A DNA stretch of 64,000 nt. Origin: Pegea sp. RAD2-039. Its lineage: Eukaryota > Chordata > Thaliacea > Salpida > Salpidae. Position 1 is the first letter of the stretch. Every line of letters begins with the position of its first letter. Of the stretch, positions 49,101-61,100 are shown in pieces. The stretch is taken from the NCBI GenBank assembly GCA_034620365.1, contig JAQGEQ010000083.1, forward strand, positions 62,001 to 126,000. The letters are read 5' to 3'. The position numbers and the translations under genes were made by a program. The notes beneath the pieces were generated by a model, which made no database searches, was not told where the DNA came from, and worked only from the letters and a program-made list of their open reading frames with translations.

Positions 49101-52100
49101 CCAGGTAGAAAATAATAGCTAATAGTTAATAATCGATAGAAATATTAAATTAGCTTTGACTGTTTTATTTCAGAGGGTGGTTATAGATGTCCACCAGGAA
49201 AATACTGCCCAGAAGGGACGACAAGTCCTTTGGACTGTCCTCCTGGTAGTTATAGTGATCGTTCTGGATTGGGATATTGTGATCCATGTCCAGCTGGCTA
49301 TTACTGCCCTGAAGGCATTGTAGATTATTCCAGATATCCTTGTAAGGCAGGGTATTATTGCACAGAAGGTGAAAACAATTGGAAAGTCTTTTAAGCCTGA
49401 TATAAAAATAATTTTATAAAAATGTTTTTAGTTACAAAGCTTTTTATTAGAATTAAAATTGGTTTTTATCCTTTTAATAATTAAACTTTTTTAGAAGTAA
49501 TAAATATTAATGTTTACCTAAACATATTTCTATTTCTGTCAGTACTTATCAATTTACTTTTCAAGCATAAGCTTCTGCGAGCAATTTAACCACCTACAAC
49601 CTTAGTTGTTTACCAGCTTATAAGGGAAGTTTTACGTCATCATAATATATTTGTAAACTTATGTCATAGGTACTGATGATTATTTAAAAAGTCCTTGCCC
49701 ACCTGGTTTTTATAGTTCTTCTGAAATGTTGACTGGTCCTGAACAATGTTGGTCATGTCCACCAGGAAAATACTGTTTAGGAACTGGCAATACAACTTAT
49801 GATGGTGTTTGTGAACCAGGTTAAATGTTAAATTATCATAAAAATATAAAAATTTAGATTGATATTTGTATCATTGTAAAATATCGTCTAAAAAAAGCTT
49901 CTCTAAAGAAATGATGCAAATTAAATTTGATTATATTTTCTAAAGAAACGTGTTTGACCGAGAGATATTTTCAGGCTTCTACTGTTTAATAAATGCTACT
50001 GGACCTAGGCCTGTGGGATCAACTAATTATACTGATTCATCTAGTGCCCTTTGCATATGTCCCTCAGAAGGAATAGGAGGAGTTTGTCCAATAGGATGTT
50101 TCTGTCCAGCTGATACAGGGTGTCCTATACCTTGTTCTTCAGGATACTTTTGTAATGAAACAGGTAGTTCTTTAGTTTTTGAAAATGTTTTTACTAGAAA
50201 ATTATGGTAATTGATTAGTTTTAAATTTTTAACAGGTTTATCAAAAGTTAGCGGTCCCTGTGATGCTGGATTCTATTGCAATTCATCAGCAGATAATCCA
50301 CGGCCTACAGATGGTATAACAGGATCTGTTTGTCCTCTTGGATACTTCTGCGGTTTGTTAAAGCTGAAAGTAACCTTTTAAAATTTACATCAAAAATATT
50401 TTATCTTAATAGAAAAAGGAACAGAATTTCCGGGCCAATGTCCCAGAGGTACATATGGTGAAGGAACTGGCAAAAAGTCTATATCTGGTTGCAAAAATTG
50501 TACTGCTGGATATTATTGTCCAAGTCTAGCTCAAACAATGCCTGTTGATGACTGTCCTGAAGGTGCTACATTTACAACATTTATATAAAACTATATAATA
50601 CAAGTTGACTGCATCCAAATTTTACTGACAAACTTTTGAAAATGAATATGTTTAGGTTATTATTGTCCCCCTGGGCAAAGCTCGGGTGACAACTACCCAT
50701 GTGAGCCTGGGTATTACTGTATAACAGGAAGTGAAAATCAACAACTCTGTCCTTCAGGGTCGTATCAAGATATGTCCACCTCAAAATCTTGCAAACCTTG
50801 TCCTGCTGGTAAGTATCATTCACAACAATCGTTCAATCAAGCAAAAATAAAAACTAAACAATGGTCTTGATAAATTGAAAATTTGATAAATCTTATGAAA
50901 ATTTTTTAAGAGAAATTTACTGAGTTACGAAAATGTTTGATCAACTTTAGGTTTCTACTGTGATAAAAATGATGCACCAATATCAGACTACAGTAAATAT
51001 GATTGCCCTTTGGGTAGTTTTTGTCCACAAAATTCAACCAGCTCTACAAGTAATCTTTGTCCACCTGGAAGATACGGAAACAAAATAAATTTAAAAAGTG
51101 AAGAAGAGTGTGAGGAATGTCCTAGCGGCAAGCAGTGTCCTATATCAGGAATGGTTTCACTTGACTGTAAGTCCGCTTGCAGAAAACTTCAAGTTTATCA
51201 TCAGTATCTAATTAGAACAGCGATTTGTAACCAATGTTTCTACTGGTTATTCAATTAAACTTATTATTATGTGTTTTTGTTGAATATTCTGTCTGTACTA
51301 CTATGTTAGTTTGCGCAGTTGCTAACGTTTGAACTTTTCTTATAAAGATTGTTAAAGAAAAAATTCATAATAATTGAAATAGAACAAATAAAGTTGAAAA
51401 TATTAACTGCGAATATAACACGTTATTACGTACTACTTCGTTGCTGTTTTAGTGGAAGGTACTGCAAATGATTGCGATGGAGGATCATTTTGTGCAAATG
51501 GTGCGTCTAGCTCCGTTCCAGATAATTCCACAGTGTATGAGTGTCCAATTGGACAATATTGTCCATCAGGTATATTTTTTGCTAGCTGTTTTATATCCTA
51601 AACAGATATTTTAAGGCATAACGAGCCCATTGGATTGCCCAAGGGGTACTTTTAATAACAAAACTGGACAAGCAATGAAGTCTGATTGTACAAACTGTAC
51701 TGCTGGTTATTTTTGCGATGAAAATAAAATGAGTAAGCCAAAAGGAGAGTGTTATGCTAGGTAAGTCAGAGCAAGCTATAGTGTATTTCACAAATCATTT
51801 AAAGGAAACTCGATATATCGTTTCTTTATCTAGATTATAATCTTATTTTTATGATTCATTACATAAACTTACACAAAAATAAACTAAATAATTCTTCACT
51901 TTATAATAAAAATAAATGTTAGTTTAATAATTCAATTTTTGACACTTGGTCAGATATTATTGTCCACCTGGAAGTATCAGCCCCACAGCTGAAAGCTGTA
52001 CAGTCAATCACTACTGTCCACCGAAAAGTCCATTTCCTTTACCATGTCCAGAAGGAACTTATAACTTCAATGAAAATGCTGAAGTCTGTGAAGTTTGCCC

Positions 52101-55100
52101 ATCTGGACAATACTGTTTACCTGGAGGAAAAATATATGATTGTCCTTTAGGTATGTACCAAAGATCAACAACAAATTAGAAAAAAATATTGAACCATTTG
52201 TAAGAACTGAACAAATGTTTCTTTGTAATTGTTAATTCACTGTTGCCTTAGTTTTGCATTAAAGAAAATTTACAGCTTTTTAAAGAGAAAATATTTCAAC
52301 TATTCTGGTATTTCTATATTAACATAGAAACGTTAATATAATTATGAAGGGTATTACTGTCCTAATGGGACTGGTGAAGTTTGGAGTCCATGTCCTGCTG
52401 GAACATATGGAACATCACAGGGTTTAAAAAAGGAAACAGATTGCAAGTCTTGTGATTCGGGAAAATATTGTGAATTTCTTGCAGCAAATTCTACAACAGG
52501 AGATTGTGCTGAAGGCTTTTATTGCCGAAATGGAAGCTCATCGAAGCAACCTCCAGAAGATGGTATTGGTTTTTAGTTAAATAGATTAAAAAGTAAATAA
52601 TCGATTTTAGGTTACAATGGACTCTGCTCCAAAGGAAATTATTGTCCTGAAGGAACTCCAATTGAAATTGGATGCAAAAGTGGAACATTTTCAAACAAAA
52701 CAGGAAGAAGCAGTCAAGTTAGTCTATTATATTTTAATACTAACAAAATGACACTTATTTTACTTGACACTAACATCGCTATTAGCATTATTTAAGTATT
52801 GATATTATCGGTCTTGGCTGTAAAATGAAGCACACATTTATAATAATAATATTTTGATTTTTCTTTTGGGCTTATCTACAAAATCTTGGTATTCTGGCAA
52901 GTCTGTCTTTATTTTAATTAAAGATGAACACTTTGAAAATTGCTAGTTTTGCTAACTTTGGCCCTTTAAGTAACACAACTTTTATACTTATTCAAACTTT
53001 GTGCCGAAGACTTTAAGGGCTTACATGATGTTTGTAGCACTCTGCAGAACGACCAAATATATCGCAGTCTCTTTTCATCTGAATCTTTAAAACTTTTCAC
53101 GACTTACCTGCTTGCTTACATTGGTCTATGCTCTCAGTTGAATATAAATCTAAATATACTTTTAGATGTATAATTGTTCCTTTAAAAATCGAATTCTAAA
53201 TTCTCATCTTTGATCAATATTTCTTCAGAGTCAATGTCTTTTATGTCCACCTGGTGAATACTGTGAAGAAGATGGGTTAACAGAGCCAACTGGACTGTGC
53301 TATGGGGGTTTTTATTGCCTTGGTGGGGCTACTAAACCAAACAATCCTGTAGAAGATATAACTGGGGGTCCATGTCCCTTAGGATTTAGATGCCCAAATG
53401 GAACTTCAATTCCTCTTTCTTGTGATCTTGGTTATTATAATAATCAAACAGGTCAAGAAAAATGCTTTGAATGTCCCCCTGGGTGAGTATTTTGGTTTGT
53501 TTTAATGAAAGTGGATCACTTTTGTAATAATTTATTTAGATTATAAAAAGTTTAGCTGAAAATATAAATTAAAACTTTACAAAAAGTGTCTAATTTTGAC
53601 GAGATATTTTTAAAATCTAATTTAAACTGATTATTGAGAAAATTATTAGATGATATTTTTGCTGAAGCAAATTCACATTTTGACTTAGCAAAAAGCTTAA
53701 TAAATTTTACTGGATGTTTAGTTTGCTACAGAAATACATGAAAACGTATTGTTTAAATTTAATAATTTTTGAAATTCTAAATAGCTTATACTAAAATCAA
53801 TCTATCATTGTAAAGATTTCTACCGAAAATTAATGATAATTTTTTTTAATGTAGCTTCTATTGCCCTGCTAACACTACTGACTATTCAATGTACGTCTGT
53901 CCAAAAGGTCACTATTGCCCAGAAAAAACAAAAGATGGCTTTGATAAGCCTTGCCCACCTGGAACTTATAACAATAATTTTCAAAGTGAAGATATTCAAG
54001 GCTGTATACCATGTAAGGCAGGCAAGTAAAAACTAAGGCATTGTCATGTACAACAAACTTGAACGAACATTTAATGCAGGAATGTTTTGCAATGAAAGTG
54101 GCTTAACTGAACCGGTTGGACTTTGCGCTGAAGGATGGTACTGCTCTTCATGTTCTTGGACTTCTAAGCCTCCTAGTTTTGATTCAGTTGGTAAGTAGGC
54201 AAGACTAAAGTAAAATTTTTCAAATAATAATTTTTAAATGTCACTGGTTGAATTATAGTAAATAAAACAAGTTGCCTCTGTCCTGTTGGAAACAAATCAA
54301 CTTCTATTGGTGGAATTTGTCCTGCTGGATATTTTTGCCCCGAAGGCTCAAGTTTTCCCCAAGCATGTCCAGCCGGTTAGATTTTGTTCTAGAAAGTCTA
54401 TGTTTTATTTTGTGATTCATGATAAGTTTCATTAAAAGTACTTCTAAAAGTTCTAACCTTTTTATCATTAACTAAACGTTTTAATAATTATTTTAATCAA
54501 ATTCTAACAATTTGTTTATTGATTTTATTTCATAGAATATTTTAAATGTTTTCTATTGAGAGAAAAATATTTTTGAATACTTTCAACATTCTATAAATAA
54601 TTTTGATTTCAAAGAGTTATTAAAAGAAATTTGTACTTAAGATTTCTTAAGCTTGTTTTTCATTTAACCATGGAAGAAATATAAAAAGGGCTAATCTTAG
54701 CTTTTAAAAATAAAACGCAATATATAACTTTACTTCCTTGACCACTGCAAACTGTTTTAGGCCGTTTTTGTAACAAAAGTGGACTGGGAAATGAGACATC
54801 AGGTAAATGCCAGGCAGGATATCACTGCATTAATGGATCAGCTTCGCCAACACCTAATGATGGAACCTCAGGAGAGATTTGTCCGTTAGTTGTCTCTTAC
54901 TCTCTTAGTTAGATTAAGAATAAGATTTTAAATTATTTGAAACTTTGATGATTGTAAGCTTTGTATCTAAAATTTTTCATATTTAATCAATTTTCTGATA
55001 CTCAGATAGTATTTAAATATCTGATTTCAACCTACATTTCATATTTATAAAATTTTTATTAAAAAATAAATTTATTTCGTACTTCTAGAGTAGGGTATTA

Positions 55101-58100
55101 TTGCCCTGAAGGAACCTTAAACAAGAAACCGTGTCCTCCTGGCACATTTAGTAATCATATTGAAAACAAAGTCGAGAAAGATTGTGATCAATGTTCTGCA
55201 GGTGCGATAACAAATTTCAACATTCAATACTATAATTTGCAGATGTTGTTTAGGTTTTTACTGTAACGGGGGTGAACGAAATGAAACCGGTTTATGTGAT
55301 GAGGGTTACTTTTGTCCATCTGGTCAAGCAAATGGCAAACCAGCAGAGTTTGTATGTCCTAAAGGGTTTAAATGTCCTATTGGATCAGCGGAAGCTATTC
55401 CGTGTGATAATGGAACGTATCAAGATTCTATTCAACAAGTAAGAGAGTTAATATCATCTTTTCCAACTATTGTTTCTTGCTGCTGTAATTACATAAATTT
55501 TCTTTGGTAACAAACTTTAGTTACAGCTTTTTTAAACAATAAATCTAAAATTATTAATAGGGTGATTGTGATACATGTCCAGCTGGGTTTTTCTGTTCAA
55601 GAAGCGTTGTTTCTGGAACTTTAACTGGTGAGTTCATTCTAGCTATCAGTTTAAGCATCATCTAAAATCTAAACCCCGTTAACAAGCATCTTTATTGACT
55701 AATAAAAATATGTTTACACTTTCTCCATTTCAACATCTTAATTGAAGTTTTTTTGCAATGAACTTTACTAACGTTCTGTCAACAAGGTTTTTCTGAATAT
55801 CTTTTAGTGATTTTCAATAAATTTCTTTTTTTTGTTTGTTCACCTTACTTGTATGGTTACTACTTGAAGTTAAGTATTTAAGCAAAATAAAAAATATTTA
55901 AAAGCTTTCCAGAACCAGTTTTATTGATTAAAGTATTTTAAAAATATTGAAACAAATATGTATTTGATTTTTTAACAGGTTGTATCAACCCAGTGCCATG
56001 CATACAAGGACATTATTGCGAGTCTGGGACTGAGTATCCCTCTCAATATCCTTGCCCTCCTGGAAGTTATTCAAATAAAACTAATCTAGAAAACATGAAT
56101 CAATGTACACACTGTGAAGCTGGCTACTACTGCTCAGGTGGAGAGTCCAGTCAATCAGATCTATGTTCATCTCGATTTTATTGCAAAAATTCATCTGCAT
56201 CTCCAACACCAAATGATGGAGTCACAGGAATGGTTTGTCCAATTGGTAGTTACTGTAAAGCTGGTACAACATACCCTAATCCCTGCCCAATAGGAACTTT
56301 TGGTGCAACAAACGGTAACCTTTGTTGAAGATTATTATTAATATGACAAATAGCTATTTGCAAGTTATTAGTCAATGTATCAACTTGTAACCTTAACCTT
56401 CTATAATATTTTCATATAGGTTTGGAATCTGTAAAAAATTGTACTGCTTGTACAGCAGGTATGGCTTGTACTGAGCCAGGCTTAACACAACCAGACGCAA
56501 ATTGTACAGAAGGGTTTTACTGTCCCACTGGATCAAAAAATACAACAGGTTCGAAAAATTAGTTCATATATGAAAAAATGAAAATTACTTAACTAATAAT
56601 TCTCTTAAATTAGCTGTACCTTGCGATCCTGGTTATTTTTGCCCACCTGGATCAATTACTCAGCAACCGTGTGAGTTTGGCTCTTACACAAACGAATCTT
56701 CTCAATCTGGTTGTAGGATCTGTGAAATAGGATTTTATTGTTCTGGGACTTCAATAAAGGTTTGTAAGCCATTGCAAACCTAAACCTCAAGTAAATACTT
56801 TATGCTGTTGTCATGCAGCCTTGTAATGCTGGGTTTTACTGTCCGAATGGAAACACAATAATTCCATGCCCAGCCGGAAAATATGGTAAAGAATCTGGCT
56901 TATATATGGAATCACAATGCAGTGATTGTGATCCTGGCTTTTACTGTCCTTATTTAAATGCAACGAGTCCTTTTGGTGAGAAATTTAGAGGTAATTTATC
57001 ACTATTTAATATAAATCTCAATAATAGCTGAATGCGATGAGGGTCATTTTTGTCGGAACGCTTCGATATCAAAAAATCCAGTTGGTCTTAATGGGATACA
57101 AGATAATGCTGGGATTTGTCCTCCAGGATATTTTTGTCCTAAAGGTCTTTTTTTCAAATTATTTGTGTATATGAAATCATTCGATTTAAACATATTCTAA
57201 AGGTACTGGAGAACCAAATGCTTGTGAGCTAGGAACCTTCAATCCTAAACAAAAAGCAAACTCTTCCTCTGACTGCTTATCATGCAGCTCAGGAATGTTT
57301 TGCAATGACAGTGCCTTATCTGAACCAACAGGAAAGTGCTCAGAAGGATATTACTGCTATCGTGGTTCAACAAACTATAAACCAACCTCTGTGAGTAGAT
57401 TTAGTAAAGTTCACTTTGACTGCAAATATTGACATTTTATTTCGATTTATAAAAAAAACACATAACTGAAAATGTTTAGATAAATTGTATAATTAATATG
57501 AGCTAATAGAAACTCAAGTAGAGTTACTGATTTAGTTTTTCTTACTAGTTGTTATAACTATTTTTGATTTAAATGTTTTTGAATATTCAAAATAAATTTG
57601 TTCTATAAAAAATTACGAGAAAATAGCTTCTTCCATATAAAAACTGGACCATCTGAAATATTCCTTACAGAATGACCCATACGTTGGTGGTATATGTCCA
57701 TCTGGTACTTATTGCCCTGAAGGGACAGAATGGCCAAAAAGCTGTCCAGGGGGGTCGTACGGACCACAAGCTCAAATGTCAAGCTGTTTAATTTGTCCTG
57801 AAGGAAGTTTTTGTATAGAAGGGTCTAATTCTACGGAAATCTGTCCATTTGGTCACTTTTGTGAAACAAACTCAAGCAGTCCACAACCATGTCCAGCGGG
57901 AACATTTAGAAATGAAACAGGTTTTTACACTATTAAATTTTGTTTAAAGAGTCTTGGTTTGTTTAAAATAGATCATAATACAAATCGACTAAAACCACAC
58001 ACTGATTATGAAATAATCATTTGCACATAGGTGGAATTAGTGTTGACTCCTGTTTTCTTTGTTCTGGAGGTTTTTTTTGCGATAAAGATGGACAAACTAT

Positions 58101-61100
58101 TCCTGAAAAGCAATGCGCAGCTGGCTGGTTTGTTAAGTATTCAATACGAAAAATTTTAATAAAAAAATTGCAATTTCAGGTATTGTTATCAAGGATCTAG
58201 AGTTGAAAAACCTTCAGCTAATAATAACAATTCTTGCTCTTATCCGCTGCCTCGATTCACTGGTGGTAAATGTGAAGCCGGTTTTTACTGCCCAAAAGGC
58301 TCAAATGAACCTAATCCTTGTGATTCCGGTCAGTAAATTAAGATCTAGTATTATTGAAAAGAACTTGAAAATAAAATGTCTTCTCCATCAAAAATGCTAA
58401 TTTTAATAAGTAATTCGACACGAAAGAGATAAGACTGACATGAAAATACTAACAAACAAAAAGTCTTGATGCGTTTTTGCCAGTTTTTAGCTTGTTTTTT
58501 ATAAGAAGTTTTTATTTCAGGTTTTTACTGTAATCAATCTGGCTTATATGAAGTTAAAGGACCTTGTAGTGCCGGATATTATTGTAGCTCTGGCAGTAAA
58601 GAGTCAAACCCAGTAGATAAAGTTTATGGAGACATATGTCCCTCAGGTTTTTACTGTCCTGAAGCGAGCAAAAGTCCCAAACCTTGTTTGCAAGGTCAGT
58701 ATTATCAATAGAATTATTTATAACTCTTTTTTATTGATAGTTAATGTGGGTACTATTAAAAAGTTAATAAAACTGTTCATCAAATTTGTTGAGTTTTTTC
58801 TTATTTAAAAACTTTGCTAGTAAACCGATCTTAAAATTAACTTTTACAAACAAATATTGAAACCATCAACTTTTTAGGAACATTTTTAAATAAAACTGGA
58901 GGTATGAATTCTTCTGATTGCCAAGAGTGTACGGCAGGATTTTACTGTCCTTATCCTGGGACTTCGTTTCCAACATTACAATGCAAAGTAATTAACATTA
59001 TTTCATCATAAATCTCAACATGACTTACAATCTCAAAATATGTCAAAGGCTGGATACTTTTGTCCACTTGGATCAACTGAAGGAAGCTTAGAGTCTAATA
59101 AATGTCCAAAAGGAACAAGATGTCCACTAGGCTCAGGCAGTTTTACTCCTTGCTTTTCAGGAACTTATCAGTCAGATGATAAACAGGCTGAATGCAAAGT
59201 TTGCCCACCTGGTAAATACGTAAAATCATATTTCTTATGTATAAAATTATTTTTTGTCCAATATAAAAATGAAAAGAGAATAACTCAAATGCATTTCACA
59301 ATAGTTGAATTAAACTTTTAGTCACTTAAACGTAAATAACAATTTTTACAATTTCATTTTCTAGGAAGTTACTGTAACTATCTCGAGGCCAAAGATGAAA
59401 ATCTCTTTGGTGTTGTTACACCAAAACCTTGCCCCCCGGGATTTTACTGTCCAGAATCAACTGAGAGGTCTAGTCAATGGCCATGTCCAGTTGGTACTTA
59501 TAATCCTTTTGAGAAAAGAGAATCAGAAGAAGATTGTCTGTTATGTGATCCAGGTAATCAATTTTTATCAGAGAATACTGATTTTAGTATAACAATTTAT
59601 TCTTAAAAAAACAAAAAAGTTCCGTATTAAAAATACAACTGAAGTAGTTTCATCCTAAAATCACTTTTATCATGATGAATCATAAAACTCAAGGCAAAAA
59701 TATTTTTAGAAGTTTTCAAAAACTATTGTAAGAAGTATTTTATTAGAATAATAAAATGCCTCGTTTTGTAGGAAAGTTTTGCAGTTATTTAAACATCACT
59801 GAACCATCTGGTAACTGCTCTGCTGGATTTTACTGTCCGTTGAATTCTACAAGTCCAAAAGAGGTCATTTGTCCGCAAGGTTTGAAGAGTATTTAAATGT
59901 TTAAATGTAGCGAGTATACCTGAAGTTACAGAATGAGTTATGGACTTTCATTCCTATTTCAATAAGAGCTTCTTCATTTGTAATATTATTCAATTTACCG
60001 ATAAATTTAAAGCTGAAATAATCAACACAACTATCATTCCTTCTGAATTTCTCACGGTGCTTATAATACAAACATAGGCAACTGACTTTTGATATTTTTT
60101 TCAAAATGCAAAACTAAGAAACAATCGATAAAGCTGTTGAATTGATAACTTCAAATTTACATTGGATAGGATCATACTGTCCAGAAGGTTCAAGTTATCC
60201 CTATAAATGTCCTGTCGGAACGTTTGGAAGTTCGACAAAACTTACCAGCTTATTAGATTGCTCGCCATGTACTCCTGGAAGCTACTGTGATGAAGAAGGA
60301 TTACCAGACACGAAAGATATTTGTTTCCAAGGTTAAAGCTAGTACATTGTAGTAATGACAAATCAAAACTTTTTTATAAGAATAAAACAAATTAAGAAAT
60401 AAAAAAACGAAATAAAATTCTAGCTTGCAGAGTGTCAAAAATTTAATAAAAACAACTCTTTGCTTGCAGGACATTACTGTATAAGTGGTTCTTCTTCTCC
60501 TAATCCTACAGATGAAGTTTTTGGTGATATATGTTCAGCTGGCAGTTATTGTCCATCCAATAGCAGCTTGCCTACTCCTTGTCCAGAAGGTCAAGTTTAT
60601 TTTAATCTAAATTATTTTATTTATCATAATTAACGCGAAAGAGGGTGCCTGAAGAGAGCACCTCAGGGTAACACACATTCTCACAAATAATATATATTAT
60701 ATCTAATTAAGCTAGAAATATAGAACGAAAAATATGTAATACATGGCATTTGAGTAGTCCCCAAAACTTATAACAGTATACAAAACAAAAAAAAAGTCAT
60801 AGTTTAGAAATAGCAATGTTGGCAACATTATAACAGTTCAACTTCTGCTTGAACAACACGAGTGATTCTGACATGACAATGTCTGATGACAGCTGGTCCC
60901 AAGTAATAGTTGTGCCGTATGAGAAAAAAATTTGCTTTGATTAACGTACCAGGGGATATGGGCTTATTAAGATGTAATTTGTGTCGTCTGAGCTAACTTA
61001 AGGGAAGAACTAATGGAAAAGAAATCATCGGATTTATGGTCAACTAAATTGTGGACAATTTTTAAAATAAGAATTAAGTCGTATTTAATCCGTCGAATTT

